Origin: Chrysopilus asiliformis
Taxonomy: Eukaryota; Arthropoda; Insecta; Diptera; Rhagionidae
Assembly (NCBI GenBank): GCA_964034945.1
Contig: OZ035960.1
Location: forward strand, 15,905,403 to 15,969,402
DNA length: 64,000 bases
Direction of reading: 5' to 3'
Within the stretch, counting starts at the first letter, position 1. Each line of letters opens with the position of its first letter. The notes under the pieces were generated by a model, which was not told the DNA's origin, searched no databases, and was given only the letters and a program-made list of their open reading frames with translations. A program made the position numbers and the translations under genes. Below, piece after piece: positions 1 through 11,101 of the stretch.

Positions 1-1404
1 ACATTTCCGGGGCAAGTTGAGTTACCTCCCACTTACCACAGAATTTTAATTGATTAAATTGAAAGCATTGCTAAGGTAAGTTATACCAAATTGTGGTATT
101 TTCGTATCTTAGGTACCGGAAAGAATTGCACTCAACGCCAATAGTATGATGAAATTCGATCGGGTTTCGTAGAAGAAATTTGAAAAACGTCCTGCCGTTT
201 AATTTACTAAATTACTTTAAAAAAAAGTTGTTTATTTTGCTTTTCGTAAAAACTATCTTTTGAGTATTTTTTTTTAAATTTTCACCATTGAAAACTTCAG
301 CCATTGAATTTCTCAGAAGAATAAAATCACTCGCGGAACATATTTTCTTTGAGGTGGAAATTTGGGAAAACAAAATAGAAATTTTTTACAACACAAATAT
401 TTTTTGTACAGAAAATAGTGCTTTCATACAAAATTTCGATTCTCGAAAACATTTTTCCGATTAAATTTCGAAATATTTTTCCGACTATTTCTCGGTCGAA
501 CCGCTTTGCATTTCTCTGTCTGTCTGCCTGTGTGTTTGCGACACCGCCATGAAATTTTCAGATATGTATGGTTCAAAAATCTACCATATTTAATGACGTC
601 ACAAAGGAGAGCAAGATCCTGGGATGTGGGTGGGATCAAAGCCTGGAAACCCGTTTGAATATCGATTCCCTAACCAAACAACTTACTACCGAGAAAATAA
701 TAATTTTCAATTCAATTATTATTCTTCATTTGTCATACATTATGCAGTATTTGCGAAACACAGCAGTTAACTGGTGCTTTTTGCCCCTGAAATAGAAAAA
801 CTTGGGATACTCGACACAAGAGCGCGTGCGTGAGAGGGTATTTTCCTGCCAACATTTATATTTTGTAATACTGGAGTGTTATTATATTTTGTAATACTGG
901 AGAAAATTTTATTGTGGGAATTTTAAAAACTGCACTAAGCAGGAAAAAATCGCACTTAAATTAGTAGGATTTCATGTTAAAATACCAAAAAGTTCACATT
1001 GGCTGAAAATTGTTGGTTTATATTACTCAAAAAGGTACTTAAAATTTTCAGTCCTGGGAAAGGAGATTTCAAAATCTCTACATTTTTTTCGATGTTGGTT
1101 ATTAAATTCAAGAAAATATTTTCTTGATTCTAGTAACTGAAAATGCCACGGTGTAAAAAACGTTGCTAAATTCATGAAAAATGTTTTTTAATTTTAGTAA
1201 CCGGAATTTGTGACGATTTTATAAAAAATGTTATTAACCCTTAATTTATGAGGTGAAAATATGCGTAAATGATGACGTTCACTACGTTCTAATCACATAC
1301 CAAATCCGTGCTTTTAACTCGGCATGCAACACCATACTGTATGAAGGTACTGAAGATTTCAGAGTCACTGTACTGAAAAAATGAGAGATAGCAACGGGAG
1401 AAAA
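1..1404. other. Non-coding stretch, presumed Fas3 5' intron
   Basis: No coding exon is supported here. The sequence is AT-rich with many poly-T runs. A perfect 20-bp direct repeat (TATATTTTGTAATACTGGAG) lies at 857-876 and 883-902. A short CAGACAGACAGAG-like stretch on the minus strand near 513-530 resembles the CAGACA tracts of the repeat families further on. Because the first visible Fas3 exon (4487) starts in phase 1 after an acceptor, this region is read as intron. No signal-peptide exon was found in it. Confidence 0.5.
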
Positions 1405-1592
1405 GTCAACAGGCGGACGGACAGACAGACGGACAGACAGACGGACAAACGGACGGACATGCAGAAATTAATTATTTTTATCATTCTAAACACACTGGTG
1501 TAATTAATTTTTGTGTGTGATGACGGGATCTTGGCGTTACAAACGGTAAAGCAAAGTTAGTATACCCTTTGGTTTCACCATACGGGTATAAA
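1405..1592 (+). repeat. Rep-A copy 1, 3' part only
   Basis: Non-coding interspersed repeat. It holds a GGACGGACAGACAGAC-type tract (about 1411-1462), then a conserved 3' segment with GATCTTGGCGTTACAAACGG and ends in CATACGGGTATAAAAA. The same segment occurs at 15440-15518, in reverse at 11416-11480, and partly at 29880-30012. Only the 3' third of the family is present here. The tetranucleotide tract inside an otherwise unique unit is reminiscent of dipteran mini-me/DINE-type elements; that link is inference. Confidence 0.75.
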
Positions 1593-2235
1593 AAATAGTA
1601 CGTCGCGTGTACCACCTCATCAATTAAAGGTTAAATTCAAGATAATAGGCCGTATGCATAAAAATGAGCAGATGCTTATACTCGATTTTTTTTTGGTGCC
1701 AATTCTACAATTTTTGTGAACAAAATTGAGCAAAGGCCGTATTTCTGAGGCAGATCTTTATTGTCAAGTCCTAAGCGAGCGTATTTGTTCACTATTATTC
1801 ATATAAAATTAAAATATTTGCTAAAAAGTGGAGTAAGAGCATATGCTCATTTTAATGCATACGGCTCAATGTTTCTTGGTTTTAGTAACAGAATGAGATG
1901 ATGTTGACACAGAGAAATACGATTTCGGCAAAAATCTCAAGTTTCTTAATTTAAGTATCAAGTAATTTGAGTTATAAGATCCGTCCCGAAATTTAAGATA
2001 AATTTTACTGAATACTAGTAATACAAAATTTTCAGCCACTTTTATTATAGGCTTAGCAACATTTTTCTTAAACTAAGAAATAACATTTTCCTTCGTGTAG
2101 GCATTTATTAGGGTTTAATAAAAAAGTTATATAGAATTTTGTACTAAAATGTGCTAAAGCGTTTGCTAGATTTTATTCACGCGACTCAATTGTGACGACG
2201 GTATTAACCCTTAGAGGCTTGGTGGCACACGCGAA

Positions 2236-2755
2236 GTAGGGTCGGGTAGGGTGAAGTGGTCCGTAGGGAGAAGTGGTCCACCACCATTTTTTTTTAAGTA
2301 ATAGTGACATTAGAACAGAATATGCAATTCTCATCGGTTGCTCTTGATGACAGCTAGTTTTTTATTAGTCATTGAAGTGTGCAGACGTATATTTACTCAT
2401 TCTCACAGACCAGTGCCAAAAAAAACATTGTTGAAAGTTTTCGCAAGTATTCACATTCAACAACATTTTGACGAATTCTTCATCAATTTCAATAAGCTAA
2501 TCTAAAATGTTGGTTACATTATGAACTTTGTTAATCCACCGAATTTCTGCACTATTTTCCACAATTGTTGAAGCAGTGTCATACCGCGCAAAATAGCGTC
2601 GGTACGGAGCACTGGTCCACGTTTGGTAGGGTGAAGTGGTCCACATTGTCAATATCATATTTCGTGTTTTCATTTTTTTTATGAGTTATTTTGATTTTTG
2701 ACCATTTTATGGCCAATAATAAAAACGTGGACCACTTCAACCTACCTGACCCTAC
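2236..2755. mobile_element. TIR element with GGTAGGGT..GAAGTGGTCC ends
   Basis: The left end (GTAGGGTCGGGTAGGGTGAA, 2236 on) is mirrored in inverse at 2729-2755 with a few mismatches. The motif GAAGTGGTCC recurs in the interior (2269-2280, 2630-2645). There is no credible ORF. It is read as a non-autonomous DNA transposon of about 520 bp in the intron upstream of the Ig1 exon. No clear target-site duplication was identified. Confidence 0.6.
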
Positions 2756-4486
2756 CATTTTTTTAAAATAACAAATGCTGCACAGTGGTACCAAAATTGT
2801 ACCACTTATTAAATCGATTTCTTCAAAAAAAAATTTGAAGAAAAACATTTTTTTTTCGTTGCAGCACGGGTGAAAATAATTGCTGTTTTACTGTGCCTCT
2901 AGTGGTTGAACCCCATATACCCGTGATGTGAGAAACATGGGCGTGACTCTTTTTTTTTTAAAAATGCAATAACGATTTGCATGTTAGCGCCTTTTAACGG
3001 GGTTGTTTTGAATAACTATAATTTCTCAATATAATTTCATGTGAAAAATTTGTTAAACTCCAACACTACAAAAAAATCGTTCAAAGCTTTGATTACACAT
3101 TATGTACCAATTAACGATAACACAATTTTCTAAAAAAAAAAATATGAAGTGTTCCATTGATTCACAACGTTTCCAAAGACGGTTAACTCAAATAATATAC
3201 AGAACGTAAAAATTAGATTGCAAATATTTGCGCCCATAATCTATTCAAACGAATTTTAATGATCTCTGGAAATGCAATTATAAACTAAATACGGAAGTAC
3301 ATCATTTATAATTAATTTCGTCTGATTAATCAGATTTTGGTTGATCACTTAATTGAAACTAAATAAGGAGAGTAAAATATAACTTGCTGTAGTTGCTCGT
3401 AAACTTTTCAAAATTCCGCTGGTCGCCTAACTTTTGTTTCTTCATAGATATGAAGTTAGATACGTGTACCTAACCATGGGATAAAAGGTAGAAAATTATT
3501 CTGTCCGATGTTTTATATTTGAACAGAGAGAAAGTTTCGTAGAATATTCATATAGCATTAAAAATAACATAGAATAGCAGACTTTTGTGAGCCCATTAGA
3601 AGATATTCATTTGGTTCATGACTCCTTTGCTGATTCGATTATGTCTTAAGTGCTAATGTGAATATTCTCCCCTTTCCAATTATCCAACACTTTGTTCCAA
3701 ACGTAACTCGATTAGAGGAGACAGTCAGACCATTCTGGCAATTTATTCACAAAGGTGACTCTCTAATAAGTTTTTTAACTAATGGCTAGTAATTGAATCA
3801 ATGATGGTGTGAAATTTTAGATGCTTCCTCTGGATTCGAAGGTTACCTACTAGTATAAAACTTCCACTAGTGATGAGCTAAGAAAATCCTTCGCTTAGTT
3901 GTTTTGTCTGCTTCTTGCGTTTCTCCGTAGAGAATTTGTAATCTTATCATGATGCAGATAGAAAGACCTTTTACAAATTTTAGACACTTAGACATTATTG
4001 AGGGAATGGAACGTTCGTGCATAGAAGTGTTACGAGTACCTGTACGAAAAGATGCTGGAATATGGCCAATTTTCAGATGCTAAACGAGGTGGTATTGTTA
4101 GAAGCGATTTCGGGCCTATTCATGAAGCCAACTATGTAACTAATTTACATACTTAGTCTCAGTCGTCTGGCAATGACAACGATCATGACGCTAATCATAA
4201 TGACAATATTGATGTGAATGTATTATACACCTTGACTGATTCCTTTATTTCAGTTATATTCAAATTACCAACCATTCATTGATTTCGATGTAGACATTGA
4301 ATTGAAGACTTTTCCGTTTTGTCAATATGTTGGTTAAATGTGATTTTCTTGTATATACGTATTATTTTGCTGATTCTACGTACATTTTGAAATATTAAAG
4401 AAGAAATCTTCTTTTTTTTTACAAAGAAAATAAAAATTGAATGATTCATTTTAATATTTGATTTTTATTGATTTTATTATTTTCAG
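2756..4486 (+). other. Fas3 intron, no feature recognised
   Basis: AT-rich, mostly single-copy within the window, no convincing ORF. It ends in a pyrimidine-rich tract and acceptor TTATTTTCAG at 4477-4486, which defines the start of the Ig1 exon. Confidence 0.5.
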
Positions 4487-4801
4487 GTCTGATACAGGCA
4501 CAGCGAGTCGATACGGATCCACCATTTGTGGAACTGGTCGAAGGTGAACGTACATCATTGCTATGCAGATCAGGACGACCCTTGACTTACTGCCGAATCG
4601 AGATTCCTGGTGAAAAAGTTTTAATACTATCACAGGAATGGGATAAAACTCCTGGATTCTCGTATAATGGAGCTGGTCTACAGACTGGCCAATGTGGCGT
4701 TACGATTGAACGTGTCAGTGCAAAGAATCACGGCAAAGTGAAGTGTTTCCTTGGTGCAGAAGGAGAGGAGACAGCGGGATCTATTGATCTAGTCGTTGCA
4801 T
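4487..4801 (+). CDS. Fas3: Fasciclin 3, exon for Ig domain 1
   Basis: A 315-nt phase-1 exon (acceptor AG 4485-4486, donor GT 4802-4803) encoding the N-terminal Ig domain of a Fas3 orthologue. The translation resembles Drosophila Fas3 through the block EGERTSLLCRSG, CRIEIPGEKVLILS, the TPGFSYNGAGL segment, GQCGVTIERV, the VKCFLG strand and the closing SIDLVVA. Cysteines in LLC, TYC, GQC and VKC supply the disulphides. Fas3 is a homophilic immunoglobulin adhesion molecule of septate junctions and some neurons. The exon begins just after a presumed signal-peptide cleavage region; the exon with the initiator methionine is not in the window. Entry and exit phases are equal, so the exon is a symmetric module. 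Splice sites were inferred from frame continuity with the next exon. Confidence 0.93.
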
Positions 4802-5384
4802 GTAAGATAAATTTCCTTCTTAAAAAGTTGTGCGGTGATTTCAAATTCACTTTATTGCTATTGATATATTTATACAAGATCGATGAAAATCTCCCAAACA
4901 AAAACATCACCGATTGGTTAATCAGAATTCTGGACTGAGGAAAATTTGCTGAAAATAATCCTTTTGAGATTATGTCAATCATGCGAAAATCTATCTTATT
5001 AGTATGGGGTGGGGAAAGAAACTTTTGGCAACTTGGTTTTACTTGTTAGCAAAAATAAAAATAATTTTTTTAAAACAAGCTTTTATGAAAAACAACCGTT
5101 TCCGCGAAACCCTTTTGTGGTTTAGTGTTAACAGAGGAGGGCGGAGGGATGCACCGCTCCAAAACTGGCTGCAAATCTGAAAACATCTACACATAAAAGA
5201 TATTCGCTTAATTTTTACGGGATTTTTTTAATCATATAAATCCAGTTGAAAAACATCTCAATTTAAACAAGCAAATGATGCTCCGTCCGCATCAAGTAGA
5301 AAAATTTCGCTACGTCACCCACATATTGAAATTAGGTGTGTAAATATTCGTTTCAAGAAATAAGTTTTGAAGTTTCAATTTTGA

Positions 5385-5487
5385 CAGAAGCATATCCCAA
5401 CGGTGCCGCTATCATTGTAGCTGGTTCGGCGGTATGTCGCCGCTGCCGCGTCCCGCCTCCATTGTGTTTGAACCATTACTCGATTCA
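5385..5487 (+). repeat. Rep-D fragment (right end)
   Basis: About 100 bp matching the right end of the Rep-D element at 6686-6766: shared CGCTATCATTGTAGCTGG, the CGGCGGTATGT core and a degenerate terminus TTTGAACCATTA. The left end is absent, so this is a truncated or decayed copy. Confidence 0.6.
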
Positions 5488-5599
5488 CGCTGGGCAAAGA
5501 AGACAGGTCTAAAAGCGGTCATCGATTCCAAAAAACTATTGATAGTTCGATATTATTTAAAATTTTAAATATTTTCGTTATTTAATTATCTACTTTCCT

Positions 5600-6145
5600 T
5601 TTCTATAAAAGGAAAGTATTGTATTCAGGACGGAGACCAAATCGAGAACGGGAGCAGAGAGTAAATTTCTGATCGCTACGAAATCCGTTTCAAGCAAAAT
5701 TATGGGGATTTCCGTGCATCTGTCTGTCGATCTGTCCGTTTTACGTATCCTAAATAACTCGAGAACGCTTTGAGCTGGCGACTTGAATTTTTTAAAATAA
5801 GTCTTATGAAAATCCTAGTTTTCTATCAACTTTTGGAAGAGTAACGGTAGCTATAAGGAGTACCTGCCACACATTTTTTTTTTTTTTTTTTTTTTTTTTT
5901 GAAAAAATACGGTTTGTTGAAAATTTCTCGATACCTATGCGTGTTTGGGAAGAAATTAATACAAATAAATTTAAAGGAAATAAAATTTTCTACATTTTCT
6001 GCTTTAACGGTGTTTTTTGTATCTCTGGCGGTTCTCAAGAAATTTGAAAAAATTAGTTTTTTGAAAATCTCTCGAAAACTATGCACTTTTATGAGATTCA
6101 AAGGAAATAAAATGTTCCTGCATTTTTTTTTCTTTAACTGTTCTT
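5600..6145 (+). repeat. Rep-H copy 1 with a 27-nt poly-T run
   Basis: The block TCCGTGCATCTGTCTGTCG followed by a CTAAATAACTCGAGAACG segment recurs at 26887-27190. The downstream sequence (an AAAATTTCTCG block and GAAACTATGC-like phrases) recurs at 27300-27480. It is non-coding in this window. A run of 27 T residues lies at 5874-5900. Family boundaries are unclear. Confidence 0.55.
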
Positions 6146-6390
6146 AAGGTGCCGCTCAACATGAGAGTAAATACCGGCGAGAACCCCTCGATAGCAGCTA
6201 CTCGCAAATGGACACGTCTCTGAGAGTCGCTCGCAGAAACTCGCAATAACTCGCGAGCTAGTTTCTGCGAGCTGTCAAAAGTGATTCTACTCTCTAGTCG
6301 ACACGCACCCACTGAACTTTCGGGGAGTTGCTCGTCAGATACGAACGGCGTTTGAATTTCGCTAGTACCTCTCGAGAACTCGCCAAAGTA

Positions 6391-6766
6391 ATGGTTCAAC
6401 CACAGTGAAGGCGGCAAGCAAAAGCGGCGGGCGGCATTTTTTTTGCACTAACGTAACGCAACGAGAGCTGCTACAATACAGCAGCAACGGCAGCGCACTT
6501 TTTCCGTCGCCGCCGAGTTTGAAACAAAGTCAAACTTGCCGCCGCCGCCCAAAATGTTTATGAAAACCACCACATTAGGCGCCACATTCTATGACGATTT
6601 TTCTTCGCTGTTTTGTGACAACCTCCACATTTCGGCGCCACATTCTATGCAGATTTTTGACGTTTTGATTTCGCAAGCCAGAAGCATATGCCGACGGTAC
6701 CGCTATCATTGTAGCTGGCTCGGCGGTATGTGTGGCGGCGCCATGCCTTCATTGTGGTTGAACCAT
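6391..6766. mobile_element. Rep-D, 376-bp GC-rich TIR element inside Rep-C
   Basis: The terminal inverted repeats ATGGTTCAACCACAGTGAAG (left) and ATGGTTCAACCACAATGAAG (right, read on the minus strand) are nearly identical. The interior is GC-rich with GGCGGC/CCGCCG runs, unlike the AT-rich surroundings. Its absence from the Rep-C copy at 17520-17909 marks it as an insertion. The ORFs in it are not credible. Confidence 0.75.
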
Positions 6767-6876
6767 AAGATGTCAAAAAAAATCAAGATATTGGTCTTGA
6801 AAAGAGAACAATCGCCGAAATTAACTCTCAAATGGACAACCTCCTGCGAGCAACTCTCGAAAGTTTTTGAGAGTTA

Positions 6877-7260
6877 TGCTACATTTACACGAATGACAAA
6901 TTTGTCATTTTTTTCTTGTCATTATGTTAATTCCCGTGAAAATGGCATAATTTTTGTAATTTTTTCTGTCAGAAAATGTCAATCTCTCATAAAAGAATGA
7001 ACTTGTCCATTCTTTTATGCCAGATTGTCATTCGTGCAAACGCAATATTAGTTATGACAAAAGTTGAATACTAAAGTTGTCATAACTAATATTGCGTTTG
7101 TACGAATGACAATCTGGCATAAAAGAATGGGCAAGTTCATTCTTTTATGAGAGATTGACATTTTCTGACAGAAAAAATTACAAAAATTATGCCATTTACA
7201 CGGGAATTAACATAATGACAAGAAAAAAATGACAAATTTGTCATTCGTGTAAATGTAGCA
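6877..7260. mobile_element. 384-bp palindromic element, TTA target duplication
   Basis: Two 184-bp arms (6877-7060 and 7077-7260) are near-perfect inverted complements around a 16-nt loop. The ends begin TGCTACATTTACACGAATGA. A TTA duplication flanks it (6874-6876 and 7261-7263), and the uninterrupted Rep-C copy supports the insertion. The 3-bp TWA-type duplication fits PIF/Harbinger-like MITEs (inference). As part of the Fas3 intron, the RNA would fold into a long hairpin. Confidence 0.88.
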
Positions 7261-7851
7261 TTACTCGCGTATTTACTTTCATGTGGAGCGGCACTTTTAC
7301 TTATCTTTCACGGCTCTCGAGATATTTGAAAAAAAAAATTTTTTTTACATATTTTTTCCGAAACTAAATATTTAAGAGGAAAGTTTTGTGTTTCATTACA
7401 TATGTAGAAATATACATATGTACATATATATGTATATTATATATGTAGAATCTAAAAATCTTGATTATTTTAAAATGATTGTCACAGAAGGAGTCGAAAA
7501 TGTTGCAAGGCGAATAGCGCATTCCAAACAAAATTTGCTCTATAAAATCTTGGCCTGTGGAGTCGGTAGCTCAACCTTCGACTCCGACTCCGGAAATTTC
7601 AGAATAACAACGACTCCGACTTATAAAGCAGCAGTTTTGTCCCGACTCCGACTCCACAGCCCTGATAAAAACCAAGCATTCTGGTTTCAGGGGAAAAAAA
7701 CTTACGGTTTCCTCATTTTAGTAAAATTTTACATATGTTGAATTAAGTTAATCGATGATCACAAAAGCCAACATTATGGCAATTTCTTAATTCCATCAAT
7801 TTCAATTTTACAAAATGAAATCATTTAATTTGAACGAAAATTTATTTTCAG

Positions 7852-8190
7852 TGGCTCCACTACGCCCAGAATTGGACATTTTAACACCATCGCAGACTGG
7901 ATCATACGAAGTGGATCAGATAATGAGAGTCAAATGCATTGCGAGGGATGGCCGACCAGCTGCTAATTTATCATGGTCCCTTGATGGTGAACCACTTCCG
8001 GATAACGAGCTTGTAATGAAGGAAATCGTCGAGTCCCTGGATGCCAGGAATACCACACTCTATACATCAACGCAGGAAGTCCAGAGATATTTACAGGCAT
8101 ACGATGATGGCAAATCGCTCATATGTCGATCAACACATTTGGCTGACCGTGGCGAAGTTAACGAAGTCAAATTGCAATTATCAGTTAAAT
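7852..8190 (+). CDS. Fas3: Fasciclin 3, exon for Ig domain 2
   Basis: A 339-nt symmetric phase-1 exon (acceptor AG 7850-7851; donor GT 8191-8192). Joined to the Ig1 exon it reads on in frame as VVAL-APLRPELDI. It encodes the second Ig domain: first cysteine in RVKCIARDGRPAANLSW, with the conserved tryptophan of the C strand, and second cysteine in KSLICRSTH. N-glycosylation sequons N-L-S and N-T-T are present. The motif RDGRPAAN and the layout match Drosophila Fas3 domain 2. It lies just downstream of the transposon cluster at 6146-7297, and the splice signals are intact. Confidence 0.93.
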
Positions 8191-8268
8191 GTAACAGAAT
8201 TTCAGATAATTCCATCTATGATGGCCAGTTCATAAATCATGTTGAAAATTTCTTTTGTGTTTTTGCAG

Positions 8269-8703
8269 ATAAGCCTCAATCACAGCCAGATATCAAAGTT
8301 TACGGTCTGTCCCTGGACTCGAAAGCATCAATTAATGTTACAGTTCTATCGAATCCAAGGCCAAGGACTATTTGGATTGTTGAGGGCACCAATATTCCGG
8401 AAGGTGAAGCGATTGGTCGGTACGAGGCTCATATGCCCGTCGATTTGGGACATGGTGAATATAATGTATCGTTAACCATATTCGGTTTGACGCTGGAGGA
8501 CACACAGAAGGTCTACCACTTGCGAGCAGTGAACGACTTTGGTAATCAGGACTACAACATTAGGATTAGTGATTTAAGTGCACCCACATCGACCGGACTG
8601 GGAGTTGGCGCTATTGTTGGGATAATCGCCGTTATTGCTATTATTTTGCTTGTAGTCTTGTTGCTGATTTTTGCTAGAGCCACATCAAGATGGTGTTTCC
8701 GTG
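8269..8703 (+). CDS. Fas3: Fasciclin 3, exon for Ig domain 3 and transmembrane helix
   Basis: A 435-nt phase-1 exon after a short 78-nt intron (acceptor TTTTGCAG 8261-8268; donor GTAAGT from 8704). It encodes the third, cysteine-poor Ig-like domain: VYGLSLDSKASINVTVLSN, then tryptophan in RTIWIVEG, then EYNVSLTIFGLTLEDTQKVY and LRAVNDFGNQDY. Drosophila Fas3 domain 3 likewise lacks the canonical disulphide. Sequons N-V-T and N-V-S are present. A single hydrophobic helix follows (about 8602-8676, GVGAIVGIIAVIAIILLVVL), then the basic stop-transfer FARATSRWC. The exon ends one base into a glycine codon, which each of the alternative tail routes can complete. Confidence 0.95.
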
Positions 8704-9979
8704 GTAAGTTTACTATCTGATTCTAATTTCTGACTTTCAATGCACTTACATTTCATACTCGTAATTACTAGTTATTGTATTTGATTTCATTTTAATGTAA
8801 TTTACAACTGAATAGGTTAAATGGGTAATTAGTAATTAATTCTAATTGATAGCCCTTATTCCGGTAGGGTCATGTTTATTATTTTACTGTCTAATTAAAG
8901 TATACTATTATCAAAAAAGTACCCAACTAGCTGCCATGTTAAAAAACTTACCTAAATAATTCAAATAAATTTCACTAGTTAAAATAATCCCTGGTACAAG
9001 TTAACAAATTACCATTTTGAATTTATGTAGATGCTCCTTGCTGAATTAAATGATTATGGGCTTGTTTCAAGGGTTTTCTACTTACGCCATTGGTGTAATT
9101 ATTATCAAAGTAAAAATTTGTAAGGTTTTACTTTAATCAGCGTAATTATGAATGAATAATGGAATGGAATTATATAACAGTATAACAGGTTAACATATAT
9201 TTTATCTCAAATAATCTCACTTACAATTAAATACAGTTTTTACAATGTGAATTGTAAGTTGGATGATTTCATAATTAATTAAATTTCGTTCTATGGTGGT
9301 TGCCTGGAAAATTTATTAAACCGGATTTATGCTTTTTATAAAAAAAAACTTTTTAAATTTGTGATATGTTACAGTACAGACGTAGAGAATAAAAATTAAT
9401 AATTGTTTTGAATTTTTATTTTCAATACTTTTGAAATTTAAGGCCTCGTTTCCAGTTATCATCAGTGTTGTGCAGATTGTTTACAAAAAGTATTTCACAA
9501 TACTTTACCTGTAAAAAATTAATTGTTTACAGGCATTGAAATCACAGTAAACAATGTAAAGAATGTAAACAATTATTTTACGTTTCTTTTTCTAGTAACT
9601 GCAGTAATCAAACTATTATGCTGCGATTACACGAATGACAAATTTGTCAATTTTTCTTGTCATAAATTGTCATTATCGTGTAAATAGTATCATTTTTGTC
9701 ATTATTTCTGTCAGAAAAATGACAATCTCTCATAAAAGAATGAACTTGTCCATTCTTGTAAATCTGTAAACCCAGCATTATTCTGAAACAACCAAATGAA
9801 ACCATAAACCAAAAAAAAAACTGACATAATTCAAACATAAAAATTTGGTAGGAGAAATAAGAACAAACTGTGTACCTAAAAAATTGAATTGATGAGATTT
9901 TTTATCATAGCCCGAGTGAATGAAAACTAGCAAATGCTTTTACTAGGAATGTACAAAATTGATATATACATAATACAAA
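8704..9979 (+). other. Fas3 intron, mostly featureless
   Basis: AT-rich intron with no credible ORF. A single-arm fragment of the palindromic element of 6877-7260 lies at 9619-9757 (listed separately). Nothing else is recognised. Confidence 0.5.
9619..9757 (+). repeat. Single-arm fragment of the palindromic MITE
   Basis: It begins TGCTGCGATTACACGAATGA after TTA and carries ACAAATTTGTCA, CTGTCAGAAA and CATAAAAGAATGAACTTGTC in the same order as the left arm of the element at 6877-7060. The second arm is missing, so it can no longer form the long hairpin. Confidence 0.75.
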
Positions 9980-10439
9980 GAAATACAGCTTAACTCACTT
10001 AGCGATGAGATGATTTTTTTCTTACTTAATCAAACCTCATATCATGAATAAAAGTGGGTGTAATGTTGAAAGTTTTTATATATAAACATTTGAAAACTCG
10101 ACAACTAATTGAAGTAGAAAGTTTAAATTGGCATGGAACAGGCTTTTATTAAAAGGTAGAAACCTCTTCCAAAAATGGGAAAAATTGAACTACTTCCCGC
10201 CTCTACCAAGCAAATGTAAAAAGAGCAATTTTCTCGAAAACGGCTCATATTTTGGAAAAATCTGTTTAGACAAAAAGGGTGCCTAACATGATTATGCATA
10301 ACTCTGCAATATACCAAAATTCAATCGGATCTCTCATTCCCCACTCCCCATAACCCATACAAATGGAGAAGATTTTTGCGAGCATCTCAAAAATGGTACA
10401 TTTTTCCAAAATTTCGTGCCATCAAGTTCTATTAGACTC

Positions 10440-11101
10440 CAGGGGCCATCAAAGTAACTGTCGCTACCTTTACAATCAAAATTTATAGCCACTACAAATA
10501 AAAATACAGTTCAATGAAACACAACCTTCCACACGAACTGAACTGATTTAAAATGAAATGCGTCATGCTAATAATGTCCCGATCAGCGATGTCCGCTACT
10601 ACAGTAGTAAATCTACTACTATTTTCGCCTTCAAAAGCCTTAGTGCGTCAACCAAAAAATTGTATTATACATGTTAAATGTAAAAAGCTTCTAACGAAAT
10701 TAAATATGAGGCAGCCAATACAAAAGAAGTTTTTAAATGTCATTTTCTGAACTACAGCAAGTTTTTTGTTGATAGAATTTTGGTATTATGAATGATAAAG
10801 CTATTTAGCTTTAGTTATACAAATTGGTATATCGGCATAGGTAGAAAAGGTTTTTTTTTGAAAATCTGCTACTATTAGTATCAATCTACTACTATTTTTG
10901 GTCCAATCTACTTCCCTCCTAAGGCAAATTGGGGCCATCTCTGGTCCCGATTCCAACTCAAAGCACGATTCGTTTTATTCCTGCGATCCGGAGCCGCACA
11001 CACAAGCATTACAGCACACAATAAAAGGTCGATTATAGTGGCTACGCTGTTAAAGCCAATCTGTGTGATGAGCCAGCCGAGCCACTAGATGATGATGCCT
11101 G
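10440..11101. mobile_element. Rep-G copy 1, hAT-like, itself interrupted
   Basis: The ends CAGGGGCCATCA and (inverted) CAGGCATCATCA are of hAT type. TATTAGAC occurs at 10430-10437 and 11102-11109 as the 8-bp target duplication, with two extra bases (TC) at the left junction. A second copy is at 61473-61775. Removing the nested 360-bp element (10584-10943) gives about 302 bp, the length of the other copy. It is non-coding. Internal landmarks are TCAATGAAACACAACCTTCC and AAGGTCGATTATAGTGGCTA. Confidence 0.85.
10584..10943. mobile_element. 360-bp hAT-type MITE nested in Rep-G
   Basis: It is flanked by a perfect 8-bp duplication GTCCCGAT (10576-10583 and 10944-10951). The termini are CAGCGATGTC and (inverted) CAGAGATGGC. 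Both are diagnostic of hAT elements. It contains repeated TCTACTACTA words near both ends, which suggest subterminal transposase binding repeats. Rep-G copy 2 (61473-61775) lacks it, which confirms the insertion. A shorter relative is at 38596-38688. Confidence 0.9.

Larger units (their letters stand above)
6146..7297. mobile_element. Rep-C copy 1, TIR element with two nested insertions
   Basis: The left end AAGGTGCCGCTCAACATGAG and the right end (CATGTGGAGCGGCAC, near 7280-7295) are inverted repeats. An uninterrupted relative is at 17520-17909, and alignment to it shows two foreign insertions here: Rep-D (6391-6766) and a palindromic element (6877-7260). The interior has repeated CTCGCGAG-type words that are partly self-complementary, so it is a fold-back type MITE. 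It lies between the Ig1 and Ig2 exons of Fas3. Confidence 0.75.

Noticed and set aside
2579..2848. 89-codon minus-strand frame
   Set aside because: It spans the right end of the TIR element at 2236-2755 and poly-A runs, with no similarity to known proteins.
1..4486. Search for the Fas3 signal-peptide exon
   Set aside because: No ATG followed by a hydrophobic stretch and a phase-1 donor was found, so the first coding exon is placed outside the window.
6079..6417. 112-codon minus-strand frame, and 6536-7000 plus-strand frame
   Set aside because: Both lie across Rep-C, Rep-D and palindrome borders, so the frames join unrelated inserted DNA.
7388..7741. 117-codon frame with GACTCCGACTCC words
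   Set aside because: Begins in TATATG repeats and crosses a repeat also seen inverted near 47900-48075; no known domain and no codon pattern of a gene.
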